NCBI GenBank assembly: GCA_963812085.1
Contig: CAWETL010000004.1
Coordinates: 1-64,000 of the forward strand
DNA from: SPDF01 sp963812085
GTDB taxonomy: Bacteria; Gemmatimonadota; Gemmatimonadetes; Gemmatimonadales; GWC2-71-9
Length of the DNA: 64,000 nucleotides
Direction of reading: 5' to 3'
The position numbers and the translations under genes were made by a program. Positions within the stretch are counted from its first letter, which is position 1, and each line of letters begins with the position of its first letter. Under the pieces are notes generated by a model. The model saw only the letters and a list, made by a program, of their open reading frames with translations, did no database searches and was not told the DNA's origin. Positions 1 through 8,197 of the stretch are shown one piece after another.

Positions 1-38
1 CTACGGCGCGGCGGCTGCCAGCAGCCAGCGCGCCCTCG
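1..38 (-). repeat. attC fragment (distal part of an IS-split attC)
   Basis: The first 38 bases match the inner right-arm segment found in every other attC of the array, ending in GCGCGCCCTCG. The site then stops abruptly at an IS and resumes at 1284. The remainder lies left of the window. Confidence 0.85.
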
Positions 39-70
39 GGATCTTGCTCCACTTTCGTTGACACAGTCAG

Positions 71-954
71 TTAGGCCGCGAGCGCCTCGAAGGCGACCGG
101 GGATTGATACCCGAGCGCCGAGTGCAGCCGCTCATGATTGTAGTACCGAAAGTACCGTCGCAGCAATGCGCGGAGCGAGCTGTCGGCCGCAAAGTGGACG
201 CCGCGCGTCGTCTCCGCTTTCAGCGTATGGAAGAAGCTTTCCATGTGCGGGTTATCCTCGGGGCCCCGTTGGTTGGCGCTTTGGAGGATGCCGAAATCCC
301 GCAGGCGGTCCCGGAAGTGGGCCGCGAGGTACTCGGAGCCGCGATCACTGTGAAAGATCAGCCCGTCAGGCGGCGTGCGGCGTCCCACCGCCGCGTTGAG
401 GACCGCGCGCGTGACCCGCGCGTCCCGCCGTGGGCGCAGCGCCCAGGCCAGCACCCGGCGGGAATACTGATCCATGATCACGGCGAGGTAGCGCCACCGG
501 CCGGCGACGGCGAGATAGGTGATATCACCCACCCAGATCTGATTGCACCCGGTCGCCACGGTGCGCCGAATCCGGTTGGGATGTTGCTCGTAAAAGCGAT
601 GCACGCCGACGCGCGGGCGATACCCACGCACCGCCTTGCCCCGCCATCCGGCTGCGCGCATCAGCCGGGCCACCCGCCGTCGACTGACCCGCACGCCTTC
701 CTCCTGGAGGGCCCGGTACACGCGCGGGCTGCCATAGCGGCCAGCGTGCGCTGCGAAGACGCGCTCGATCTGCTGGGTCAATACCCGGTCCTGCTGCGCG
801 TGCGCACTCGCGCGACGGCCCCGCCAGGCGTAATACCCCGCCCGGGTGACGCCGAAGAGCCGACAACAGCGCGTGATGCTCAGGGTCGCGCGCTGGGTGT
901 CGATAAAGGCGAAGGTCTCGCCTTTGGAGCGGAACAGAACCGGATGGCTTTTTT
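71..954 (-). CDS. IS3-family transposase OrfB (DDE integrase domain)
   Basis: This is the catalytic half of an IS3-family transposase, normally made as an OrfAB fusion by -1 frameshifting. The DDE core is visible: first Asp in GDITY, second Asp in FHSDRGSEY, and Glu in ESFFHTLKAE, followed by the usual YNHERLHSALGYQSPVAFE tail. An HTH_21-like segment (GVTRAGYYAW) sits near the N-terminus. The OrfB frame stays open upstream into orfA, but translation probably enters at the A-rich slip site at 948-955. All catalytic residues are present, so the element may still be active. Confidence 0.93.
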
Positions 955-1233
955 TAGGAGCGCATGCTCCTCCTGCAGGCGCGCGTGCGCCCGCTCCAGC
1001 ACTTCGAGGCGCTTCACTTCGCGGAGCGGGGCCGCCGCGCGCTTCGGGGACACCACGGTCCGCATGCGCCCCTCGCGAAACTCCTTCCGCCACTTCGACA
1101 GCATGAAGGGATGAATCTCGAGGGCCGCCGCCACCGCCTGCACCTGCACCCCGTCTTGCCGGCTCAGCTCCACTGCCGCGCGCTTGAACTCCCGACTGTA
1201 TGCCCGAAGCTTGCGTGGGCCTGCACGAGCCAT
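880..1233 (-). CDS. IS3-family transposase OrfA (HTH DNA-binding)
   Basis: This small basic protein has a helix-turn-helix (AVAAALEIHPFMLSKWRKEF) followed by a leucine-rich coiled segment (EVKRLEVLERAHARLQEEHALLKKA), the standard OrfA plan: end recognition plus multimerisation. I chose ATG at 1233 because a strong GGAGGAGG lies five bases upstream; a GTG at 1239 abuts the ribosome site and is less likely. The reading frame continues past the slip site to 880, so both OrfA and an OrfAB fusion can be made. Confidence 0.9.
   Translation of the reverse strand: MARAGPRKLRAYSREFKRAAVELSRQDGVQVQAVAAALEIHPFMLSKWRKEFREGRMRTVVSPKRAAAPLREVKRLEVLERAHARLQEEHALLKKAIRFCSAPKARPSPLSTPSARP
948..955 (-). other. 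Programmed -1 frameshift slip site (A7G)
   Basis: Seven T on the plus strand give AAAAAAAG on the coding strand within the orfA/orfB overlap. This is the canonical IS3-family slippery sequence and explains why the two frames are not a broken gene. Confidence 0.8.
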
Positions 1234-1283
1234 CGACACCTCCTCCTGGTTAGTCGAAAGTGTCTACCAAAGTGGTGCAAGAA

Positions 1284-1312
1284 CCCTCGTCAGCTGCATG
1301 CGCTGGTTAGGC
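1284..1312 (-). repeat. attC fragment (proximal part of the IS-split attC)
   Basis: The outer arm of the disrupted attC ends in GTTAGGC (1306-1312). Read on the minus strand it begins GCCTAAC, and its TAA is the stop codon of brnA. Its inner half lies at 1-38, on the other side of the IS. Confidence 0.9.
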
Positions 1313-1543
1313 AGCGCGTGTCTTCCGACGGGTGGCTCGGGCGGGGAGGGCATCGAGGATACTGCGGAGCGCATGGTTCACCGCATCCGAGTCCGGGAAC
1401 GCCTTCGCCACGTCCGGGTCGAGCAGGACCACATTCGTGCCTTCCCGGTACCGCGCGGCGTACTTGTTCCGCACCGCCCCCGAGAAATCGTACTCGGTCC
1501 GCATGCCGTCGCTGGTCTTGGTGGGCTTAGAGGTCTTCTTCAT
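1307..1543 (-). CDS. brnA: BrnA-type antitoxin
   Basis: This 78-residue protein follows the toxin gene on the same strand and overlaps its end by 17 bases. Its central segment EYDFSGAVRNKYAARYREGTN matches the BrnA antitoxin family, in which the C-terminal part is a ribbon-helix-helix DNA-binding domain. BrnA neutralises BrnT and autorepresses the operon. The TAA stop is supplied by the R'' box (GCCTAAC) of the following attC, so gene and recombination site overlap. The pair forms the most distal cassette visible. Confidence 0.85.
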   Translation of the reverse strand: MKKTSKPTKTSDGMRTEYDFSGAVRNKYAARYREGTNVVLLDPDVAKAFPDSDAVNHALRSILDALPARATRRKTRAA

Positions 1544-1808
1544 AGGTGTGCCGTTCGTGGCGGGTCGCGATCCGGGCGGAGACGAGCCGGATCTGGTCAG
1601 GGCGCTCGGCATGGACCACGACGAGCAGGCGCCCGGCGTCGGAGTGGCCGAGCAAGACGAAGCGCTCCTCCCGGGCCGAATGGTCGGGATCGGGCGCCGT
1701 GAGGGAATGCGGATCTCCGAAGGCCGTGACGGCCTCTTCGAACGAGACCCCATGTTTGCGGAGGTTCGTGGCCGCCTTCTTGGGGTCCCAGGTGAAGCGC
1801 AATCCCAT
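1527..1808 (-). CDS. brnT: BrnT-type ribonuclease toxin
   Basis: This 93-residue protein opens with FTWDPKKAATNLRKHGVSFE, the BrnT signature (WDxxKxxxNxxKHGVSFEEA), and ends with a basic segment (ISARxATxxERxxY-like) carrying putative RNase residues. BrnT is a RelE-fold ribonuclease that inhibits translation and is held by BrnA. The ATG at 1808 is about 30 bases inside the cassette. Toxin-antitoxin cassettes are common in chromosomal integrons, where they are thought to stabilise the array. Confidence 0.92.
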   Translation of the reverse strand: MGLRFTWDPKKAATNLRKHGVSFEEAVTAFGDPHSLTAPDPDHSAREERFVLLGHSDAGRLLVVVHAERPDQIRLVSARIATRHERHTYEEDL

Positions 1809-1838
1809 GGTGGCAATCTAGCATAGAGATGCCGCACT

Positions 1839-1965
1839 GCCTAACGACCTGCGCATCAGCTGCGAGGGCGCTGCGCGGCAGCCGCCGCGCCGTCCTCGGT
1901 TAGAACCTACGGCGCGGCGGCTGCCAGGCAAGCGCGCCCTCGTCCGCTGCATGCGCTGGTTAGGC
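1839..1965 (-). repeat. attC site 2
   Basis: A 127-bp imperfect palindrome bounded by GCCTAAC and GTTAGGC. It differs from the majority type by CCGCTGC instead of CAGCTGC in the right arm and by a shortened CCAGGCAAGCGC segment. Confidence 0.93.
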
Positions 1966-2472
1966 GGCAGAATCAGGCGCTGGGCGATAAGAATCGAGGA
2001 CAGCGATGACCCGAGTAGCTCCATCGGCCTTTGAGGGATCGTTCGACAACGCGTTCAAGGTGCGCGCGCAAGCGGAAGTATTCCGCGTCTGAGGCGATCG
2101 CTCCTCGATCGAGGATGGATTCGGCAAGCCGCGCATCCGTCGGAATGCCGATCCGGCGAGTGAGACTCCACGTTTCCGCTTCGACACTTGCCAATAGGAG
2201 CGCACGAATGTCCGGTGGAAGCTCCGTAACGAAGCCACGCAGCTCTCGAGCTAGCGTGCCTCATTTCGGTGAGGCGCCGCCTTCGCGAGCGCGGAATCAA
2301 GAGCCTCCCTGAACGGGGCGGCATACGAGAAGCCCTGGTGGCGGACGTACCAGTCGAGGAGCGCGACCGATTCGGAATGCAGGCGGCGCAACTGCTGCAC
2401 GCTTCTCTGGGCTCGATGGCCGCAATGGGGCGCCTCCAGAAGCCGATTCTGCCAGCCTAACGACTGGCGCAT
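1960..2472 (-). pseudogene. Frameshifted cassette gene, unknown function
   Basis: Three overlapping minus-strand frames read as one protein interrupted twice. An N-terminal part (HSESVALLDWYVRHQGFSYA) runs to 2251. A middle part follows (ELPPDIRALLLASVEAETW, then DARLAESILDRGAIASDAEY). A short tail (ATRVIAVLDSYRPAPDSAA) ends on the TAA of the attC R'' box. Frame changes fall near 2250 and near 2030. The coding character of all three parts suggests recent frameshifts or assembly indels. I do not recognise the family. The first frame reads in from an ATG inside the neighbouring attC (2472); in-frame GTG and TTG starts also exist. Confidence 0.55.
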
Positions 2473-2583
2473 CAGCTGCGAGGGCGCAGCGCGGCAGCCG
2501 CCGCGCGTCCTCCCAGTCAGTATCAGGCGCGGCGGCTGCCGCCGCAAGAGCGCGCCCTCGTCAGCTGCATGCGCTGGTTAGGC
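2455..2583 (-). repeat. attC site 3
   Basis: A 129-bp site with GCCTAAC/GTTAGGC boundaries. The arms match the others, but the central loop is a minority version (CCCAGTCAGTATCAGGCGCG). Confidence 0.93.
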
Positions 2584-2607
2584 CGCAGGCAACGTAGAAC
2601 TCCTCCG

Positions 2608-2898
2608 CTACGTGCCAAGGCCGCGGTTCAGGAGCACAATCACCAAAATGAGCAGGGCTCCTACTGCAATCAGGAGAGCCCACCTCAGTCGCGGGTGTCG
2701 GTCGCCGAGTACCGACCCGCCCGTACCCAGGACGAGGGCAGTCGGGAACAGGATGGACACCGCGCTCTCACCCATCGAGTGCCCCGATCTGAGCGCACCA
2801 TAGATCGTCCATGCGAGCAGGAGGACACAGGCTAGAAAGAGCGCCCGCACGAATGCGTTGTAGAAGGGGCGCGGGTACGGCACCAGGGGACGCTCCAC
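2608..2898 (-). CDS. Small cassette membrane protein, unknown
   Basis: This 96-residue protein has three likely membrane segments: around VRALFLACVLLLAWTIYGAL, then ILFPTALVLGTGGSVL, then WALLIAVGALLILVIVLL near the C-terminus. It lies downstream of a lipoprotein gene in the same cassette, so the cassette carries two genes on the minus strand. The start is probably GTG at 2898. I recognise no family, and the function is unknown. Confidence 0.65.
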   Translation of the reverse strand: MERPLVPYPRPFYNAFVRALFLACVLLLAWTIYGALRSGHSMGESAVSILFPTALVLGTGGSVLGDRHPRLRWALLIAVGALLILVIVLLNRGLGT

Positions 2899-2967
2899 TG
2901 CTCACCTCTGCTTTGTCGGTCCAACAACCTTCGCCTCAGCCTCAAGGGCGCTGACTAGGTCGAAGGT

Positions 2968-3381
2968 TCAATCTCCACCATACGAGCTCCACGCAATTAT
3001 CAGTGTGGCGAAAGCCGCAACCGGGATCCCGATGATCAATACCATCGATAGCGTCTCCGGGCTCTTCCCAGTTTGCAGGGAATCCACGTCGGCAAGCGGT
3101 ATGGCGACACGGCAACTGTCGCAAGCAGGGGAGTCCTTGAACGAAGTCCCGCTAAGGCTGTCGCTCCCAACACGTACCGATTGAAGTCGTAATGAACTGT
3201 CGCCCACCCAGACCCTGACTTGCTGGCGAGGAGGAAAGTCCTGAGGCGTCGGGGGCTCTGCTTTCGACCAATTCACGCAGCCAGCTGCCGACACGGCCAG
3301 GAGGAGCGAGGCGGCACTGCGAACTCGTCGCGCCGGTCGGCGGCCACGCACTTCTGGAGCCCCGCTCGAACACTCTTGCAT
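2968..3381 (-). CDS. Cassette lipoprotein of a lineage-specific family
   Basis: This 137-residue protein has a basic N-terminus, a hydrophobic segment ASLLLAVSAAGC that looks like a lipobox, a short beta-rich domain (QVRVWVGDSSLRLQSVRVGSDSLSG) and IPLADVDSLQTGKSP, then a C-terminal membrane helix (MVLIIGIPVAAFATLIIAW). The same plan, a lipobox Cys, a V-rich strand, the GDSL/SDSL turn and a VALADV-like strand, occurs in three chromosomal lipoproteins at 42,143, 43,973 and 44,347. It appears to be a captured relative of those. The role is unknown. Confidence 0.75.
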   Translation of the reverse strand: MQECSSGAPEVRGRRPARRVRSAASLLLAVSAAGCVNWSKAEPPTPQDFPPRQQVRVWVGDSSLRLQSVRVGSDSLSGTSFKDSPACDSCRVAIPLADVDSLQTGKSPETLSMVLIIGIPVAAFATLIIAWSSYGGD

Positions 3382-3417
3382 ACCGGTCGACCTTCAGTGC
3401 GGAGCGGGAATCCTGCG

Positions 3418-3547
3418 GCCTAACGAACCGCGCATCAGCTGCGAGGGCGCTGCGCGGCAGCCGCCGCGCGTCCTCGCAGTTCGAACTACGGAGCGCGGCG
3501 GCTGCCAGAGCCAGCGCGCCCTCGTCAGCTGCATGCGCTGGTTAGGC
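3418..3547 (-). repeat. attC site 4
   Basis: A 130-bp site. The left spacer is GAACCGCGCATC instead of GACTGGCGCATC, and the loop is a minority type with GCAGTTCGAACTACGGAGCG. Confidence 0.93.
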
Positions 3548-3550
3548 GGC

Positions 3551-4304
3551 CTACTGGGCATCGGGTGGCGTGAACCGAAGCCGCCGATAGGTCATGTACC
3601 AATAGGTCTCTTCAAGTGGACGGCGCTCAACGGGCGTCGACCCACGCATGAGTTGCAACAGGGTGCCTTCCTTGGCAAGCACCCACAGGACGGTGTCTTT
3701 GGCACCGAACTGCTGGATCCGGATACTCCCTTCCTTGCCCGGGAACACGACCACAGAGAGAGTATCGCCACTTGCCACCCCAGGGACGATAGATGACGAC
3801 GCGCTGAAAAGTGGAATCGGGGGGCAATTGTCGAAGCATTGGGACTAGGTGTTCGTCCATTCCGAAGTCGGCGATGGCCCAAGGCAGCGAAGGCACTGAA
3901 AGCGTGTCTGTGCGGACACCAGTCAAGACCACCGAAGGTCCTTCGCGTACTGCATGAAGGTGCATCGCAAGGGAATCAGCGGCGGTCCACCGCACATCAA
4001 ACTCATGGACCCCGTCAGCCCCCCAGGTCGCGGCCGCTATTCCAACCAGGCTGTCGTTCCGCAGGAAGCCTGAGCGAAGGCTATGTGCGGTGCTCTGAAC
4101 AATGTGATACAGGATCGGCGTACGGTTCCAGGTGATCGTTGTATCACCTTCTGGCATGTCTTTCGGGGCACGGCGCACGATGATGGCGACAATGCGGTCG
4201 TGAAACTCTTGCGGTGACATGGTGGGAGATTGACTCGCGGCAGGCGGTGGGGATACAGCAAACCACAGGCCGATGACGGCAGCTGGCAGACCCTTCATCG
4301 GCAC
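3551..4304 (-). CDS. Secreted cassette protein, unknown (frameshifted)
   Basis: ATG at 4304 begins a clear signal peptide (MPMKGLPAAVIGLWFAVSPPPAASQ). The mature part resembles a small helical/beta domain with MSPQEFHDRIVAIIVRRAP, then VHEFDVRWTAADSLAMHLHA. The frame is lost near 3800-3815, next to CCCCCC and TTTT runs. The continuation is in another frame from about 3790 to 3551 (SGDTLSVVVFPGKEGSIRI through YMTYRRLRFTPPDAQ). Joined, this gives about 250 residues ending just before the attC. No family recognised. The homopolymers make an assembly indel likely. Confidence 0.6.
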
Positions 4305-4324
4305 GACCCCTCCTGTAATAGGCC

Positions 4325-4453
4325 GCCTAACGACTGGCGCATCAGCTGCGAGGGCGCTGCGCGGCAGCCGCCGCGCCGTCCTCGGTTAGAACCTACGGCG
4401 TGGCGGCTGCCAGCAGCCAGCGCGCCCTCGTCAGCTGCATGCGCTGGTTAGGC
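4325..4453 (-). repeat. attC site 5
   Basis: A 129-bp majority-type site (GCCTAAC at 4325-4331, GTTAGGC at 4447-4453) with the loop GTCCTCGGTTAGAACCTACG. An internal GGTTAG in the loop resembles a core box but is not at a site boundary. Confidence 0.94.
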
Positions 4454-5013
4454 GGCCGAGTCAGCGAGCTCAGTGCGTGCCACTAGGTCGGATGCACGAT
4501 GACCGCATGAATCGATGCCGATCCGCGACAGGCCGACCGTGCAGATGCGAGCCGGTACTCCAAGTCGCGCAGAACCGCGACATGCCTCGCATCTCGAACG
4601 CCATCGGGCGACAGGCAGCGAGCGATCCGCCGAACACGTGCGCGATCTGCCAGAGGCGTAGTCCACGGCGACGAGCGTCCACGCCGCATCCACGAGTGTC
4701 GATGGATCCGCAGCCACGACGGCGATCAGCCGTGACGGTGCTTCCGAGCGTTGGAGGCAGTCGCCAGGTGACTGTCGAGTACGTCAGCGGCAGTGCGCCG
4801 GGCCGACCGGATCGACGCCGCTCGGCGCTGAGTCGCGAACGCCGACGCTTGATCACTGACGTAGCAGGCGTTCCGAGGCCGAGCTGGCCGACGAGGCGGT
4901 CTCGGCGCAGCCGAGCGTCGCCGATGGAGTCGGCCAAGCCGAGCGCAGAGCAGCGAGCTACGGTAAGCGGGCAACGCAGGTGCCGCTGCCTAGGTACCGT
5001 CGATCCGTGTGCC
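4454..5013 (-). other. Cassette 8: about 560 bp without a convincing gene
   Basis: The stretch between two attC sites has no ORF with protein-like composition on either strand; the longest frames are Arg/Ser/Cys-rich and lack domains. The sequence is rich in CGA, GATC and GCGA words. I see no promoter or hairpin I can defend. Its length resembles the other gene-less cassettes. Confidence 0.5.
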
Positions 5014-5141
5014 GCCTAACGACTGGCGCATCAGCTGCGAGGGCGCTGCGCGGCAGCCGCCGCGCCGTCCTCGGTTAGAACCTACGGTGCGGCGGCTGCC
5101 AGAGCCAGCGCGCCCTCGTCAGCTGCATGCGCTGGTTAGGC
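5014..5141 (-). repeat. attC site 6
   Basis: A 128-bp majority-type site with TGCCAGAGCCAGCGCGCC in the right arm. Confidence 0.94.
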
Positions 5142-5673
5142 GGCAGCCCTAGAAGGCCGATCGACCACTGCTGGGTGATCGCACGGCGCGCACGAAGGCG
5201 CTCGAGCTCGCCGACAGATCGGTAGGCGCCAATCGATCGCAGTACGCCAGCGTCGGTCAGGCCGAGCAAGGTCGACGATCGCACATGCCTCGGCCCGTCG
5301 GCAAGTCGAGCCACGAACTTGGCGACCGATGATGCCGATGCGGAAGCGCCATGTCACCCCAGTGGCTGCGCTCGCTGCCATCGAGTCGCGCAGTACGCAG
5401 CTCGGCAGCTCCGACGAGGACGCCGCGCACTGCATCGCACGGTCGAGCATCGAGACGCGACCGCACCGTGGACAGCCGATCGCGCTCGACTGGCCCAGCG
5501 GTGGAGCGCCATCGCAAGCGGGCTGCGTCGGAGCCGATCGCAGCGCACCAGAGTCTCGCTGTCGAATGGGGCATGTCAGGCTGCCATCGAGCCAGCGAGC
5601 CTGCGAGGAGCGCGCTGAGCGATAGGGCACCTGAGGCGAGGCTGCGCGGCAAGCCGCATGAGCTCTGAGGCCG
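5142..5673 (-). other. Cassette 7: about 530 bp without a convincing gene
   Basis: Open frames exist on both strands because of high GC, but their translations are low-information (Arg, Ser, Ala and Cys rich) and begin in attC sequence. Words such as GATCG and CGAC recur, as in cassettes 5 and 8. I find no gene. Confidence 0.5.
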
Positions 5674-5802
5674 GCCTAACGACTGGCGCATCAGCTGCGA
5701 GGGCGCTGCGCGGCAGCCGCCGCGCCGTCCTCGGTTAGAACCTACGGTGCGGCGGCTGCCAGCAGCCAGCGCGCCCTCGTCAGCTGCATGCGCTGGTTAG
5801 GC
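5674..5802 (-). repeat. attC site 7
   Basis: A 129-bp majority-type site, with the loop TCGGTTAGAACCTACGGTGC. Confidence 0.94.
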
Positions 5803-6363
5803 CACACCGTCCACAAATTCCGCACGGATCGGCTTCGCACGAGCCGCGCGATCAGCCAACACAGACCACCGACGTGCGAGACTCAACACGTCATCACCTC
5901 AAATGCGCATCATCCTGCAGGTCGGCGCGTCGGACAGGTGCCAGCCGGTGGCAATCCCATGCCGGACATGAGGCGCTGACCCGCAAAAAGCGCCACTAGG
6001 CTCCGGCGATTTCAGGCCAACAGCGCAATGAACACCATGCGCGCCCAATCGCGCCGGTGCAACAGGCCGATCGAGCAACGAGCCACGACCACACCGCCAA
6101 ATACGTCAGGAAGAAGGCTGGCAGTGGGCGCAGATGAACTCATTTCATGCGGCATTGGGGCCTGGACGCGAATCGGACGACATCGCGTCAAAAGGTCCGC
6201 CGGGCTGAAACATGGTGCGGAACATGAGCTTTGGAGGCGGCCAATGACCGAGGAGAAGCCGCAGAATACGATACCGAGCACGCAGGACCGTGCAAAGGGA
6301 GCCGGATCGGGGCTGGAGCTGCGATCGTGGCGGCGCCGGTCATGGGGGGACCTCGTTGGTGCG
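5803..6363 (-). other. Cassette 6 body
   Basis: This 561-bp cassette contains one possible decayed membrane-protein gene (6012-6343). The roughly 200 bases nearest site 7 show nothing I can assign. Confidence 0.45.
6012..6343 (-). pseudogene. Possible decayed small membrane-protein gene
   Basis: ATG at 6343 starts MTGAATIAAPAPIRLPLHG. About 60 bases on, the sensible frame shifts to a reading with hydrophobic LGIVFCGFSSVIG, GGVVVARCSIGLL and then RRDWARMVFIALLA. The latter resembles the R-x-WAR-hydrophobic motif seen in many small multi-pass membrane proteins. The frame stops immediately after that motif, where an intact homologue would have further helices. I read it as a truncated or frameshifted remnant; this is a weak call. 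Confidence 0.3.
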
Positions 6364-6492
6364 GCCTAACGAACTGCGCATCAGCTGCGAGGGCGCTGCG
6401 CGGCAGCCGCCGCGCCGTCCTCGGTTAGAACCTACGGTGCGGCGGCTGCCAGCAGCAAGCGCGCCCTCGTCAGCTGCATGCGCTGGTTAGGC
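6364..6492 (-). repeat. attC site 8
   Basis: A 129-bp site with GAACTGCGCATC in the left spacer and GCAGCAAGCGCGCC in the right arm, otherwise majority type. Confidence 0.94.
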
Positions 6493-7059
6493 CGCAGACT
6501 CAGCTGAGGCTGACGCAGTCACTCACTCGGAGGGTAGCTCGATGACATCGATGCGCACGCCGGCGGCGCTGAGGCAGGTGCCCGCAGACGCTGCTCGAGC
6601 ACACGCGTCAATGGCATCCGCGGTCGAGAATCGCTTGCGTGCAACGCGTCCGGAGAGCCGTGCGCCAGGCGGCCATCGAGTCGGATCAATGTCCACTAAC
6701 GATCGTACCGACTCGCTCCAGATGTGCGCATCGAGCCACCTCATGCTGCGGCATCCAAGACACCGATGCGATCGGAGCCCGCTCGGAGGTGCAGCCCGAG
6801 CATGAACGGAGGCCATCGTCGACACGAGGCGCCCGGCGAGACGCAGATCGCGTGAGTCCACGGCGTCAGGCAGCGAGACGGACTGCATTGTCGCGGACGA
6901 GCGGCTATGCGACGATGGCAAGCATCCGCGCGCAAACCGCGACGGCCAGCGTCGAGCGCAGCATCGGACAGTCGGTCGTCGCTCGGTGGCGGCTTGGCGA
7001 GCTGCGCAGGGGTGAGGGGCGACTCATCTCAGTCCTTGATCCGATGCCTGCGCGTTGCG
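6493..7059 (-). other. Cassette 5: about 567 bp without a convincing gene
   Basis: The longest minus frame (132 codons, 6523-6921) has no recognisable domain, signal peptide or ribosome site, and plus-strand frames are equally poor. Composition resembles cassettes 7 and 8, with frequent CGATG, GCGA and TCGAG words. Confidence 0.5.
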
Positions 7060-7188
7060 GCCTAACGAACTGGCGCATCAGCTGCGAGGGCGCTCGCGGC
7101 AGCCGCCGCGCGTCCTCGCAAGCAGTATAAAGCGCGGCGGCTGCCGCAGATAGAGCGCGCCCTCGACAGCTGCATGCGCTGGTTAGGT
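7060..7188 (-). repeat. attC site 9 (divergent)
   Basis: A 129-bp site ending GTTAGGT rather than GTTAGGC, still within GTTRRRY. It has a shortened GGGCGCTCGCGGC arm, a loop with GCAAGCAGTATAAAGCGCG and CTCGACAGC in the right arm. It is the most divergent attC here. Confidence 0.92.
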
Positions 7189-7197
7189 AGCACCAGA

Positions 7198-7989
7198 CTA
7201 CCGCTCTTGAATCGCCCACCGCCCATAGACGGTGGCCTTTACAGCGACAGAAGGGAACGTGACTTCGGTGCGATTACCAATATCCGAAGCTTCACCATTA
7301 ACTGTTTGGACCGTGACAATGGCGTCGCGACTGTACGGTGAATAATCCGCCTGAGTGCCAAGCGCGATCGTTCGCCCAAGCCTAACCCCACCAGCGGCAG
7401 CGATGACCTCGGCCTGTTTGCGGGCGTCAACCGTGGCGTCGCGCAGCGCCGCCGCTTGCGCCGCCGTGATATCCGTTGCCGAGAAACGGATGTTCGACAT
7501 TTCGGAGATTCCAAACGATAGCGCGGCGTCAATCACGGCGCCTACCTTACTGAGATCGTTGATACGGACTTCGATCGCTTCGCGTGACCGGTACGTCGTA
7601 TCCTGCACGTTTTGGCAGCCGTCCACGGACCCGGGGGCGCGCACACAACGCCAGGGTGAATAAACGGGCTGAATGCGGTCAGGCCACCAATAGTACTTGC
7701 TGCCGCTCAGTAGCGAATCGCGGGGGATACCAAGCGCCACAAGAGCTCGACGGACACTGTCGGCTTTCGCAGCAACGCGCGCTCCGGCCCGCGCGGGCGT
7801 GGAATCGACCGCCGTCATGTGAAGAGTAAAAACTGCTGTGTTCGCCCGGACGTATTGGGTGGACACGCCCGAGGTCCGTATCTGTGGCGTGTCGGACTCC
7901 TGTGATTGCCCACGCAAACCCGTGGGAACTGCGGCAAGGAGAAGGCCAACACACGTCAGACATCGCACAGCGTGCCCACTGGTGCTCAC
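7198..7989 (-). CDS. SIMPL-domain (DUF541) secreted protein
   Basis: This protein of about 263 residues has an N-terminal export signal (CLTCVGLLLAAVPTGLRGQ) and a SIMPL/DUF541 body. Landmarks are the opening strand IRTSGVSTQYVRANTAVFTL, RRALVALGIPRDSLLSGSKY, and the conserved segment QAAALRDATVDARKQAEVIA before GVRLGRTIALG. SIMPL proteins are periplasmic or outer-membrane-associated; the biochemical role is mostly unknown. Start GTG at 7989 lies about 20 bases inside the cassette. It is the longest intact cassette gene, and fills its cassette almost completely. Confidence 0.88.
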   Translation of the reverse strand: MSTSGHAVRCLTCVGLLLAAVPTGLRGQSQESDTPQIRTSGVSTQYVRANTAVFTLHMTAVDSTPARAGARVAAKADSVRRALVALGIPRDSLLSGSKYYWWPDRIQPVYSPWRCVRAPGSVDGCQNVQDTTYRSREAIEVRINDLSKVGAVIDAALSFGISEMSNIRFSATDITAAQAAALRDATVDARKQAEVIAAAGGVRLGRTIALGTQADYSPYSRDAIVTVQTVNGEASDIGNRTEVTFPSVAVKATVYGRWAIQER

Positions 7990-8011
7990 GGAGTCTCCGG
8001 TGGTTGGTGCT

Positions 8012-8140
8012 GCCTAACGACTGGCGCATCAGCTGCGAGGGCGCTGCGCGGCAGCCGCCGCGCCGTCCTCGGTTAGAACCTACGGTGCGGCGGCTGCCAG
8101 CAGCCAGCGCGCCCTCGTCAGCTGCATGCGCTGGTTAGGC
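8012..8140 (-). repeat. attC site 10
   Basis: A 129-bp majority-type site identical over most of its length to sites 5, 7 and 12. Confidence 0.94.
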
Positions 8141-8197
8141 AGGGCGCAACGCGGAGGCTTGCCGTCTGCGAGAAACCGCAGCAGGGCAGCATGGCGG

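Larger units (their letters stand above)
39..1283 (-). mobile_element. IS3-family insertion sequence inside an attC site
   Basis: This element of about 1.25 kb is bounded by imperfect terminal inverted repeats: TCTTGCTCCACTTTCGTTGA near 42-61 against TCTTGCACCACTTTGGTAGA read on the minus strand from 1282. The flanking attC bases CCCTCG occur at 33-38 and again at 1284-1289, consistent with a short target duplication, although the exact ends are uncertain by a few bases. It carries overlapping orfA and orfB with an A7G slippery site, the classic IS3 organisation. The insertion splits the attC belonging to the BrnT/BrnA cassette. Confidence 0.9.

Noticed and set aside
71..1239. Transposase split in two frames as a pseudogene
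   Set aside because: The A7G slippery site and overlap are the normal programmed frameshift of IS3 elements.
4477..5019. A 180-codon plus-strand ORF in cassette 8
   Set aside because: It runs into attC, is on the strand opposite to cassette genes, has no ribosome site and is Arg/Ser-rich without pattern.
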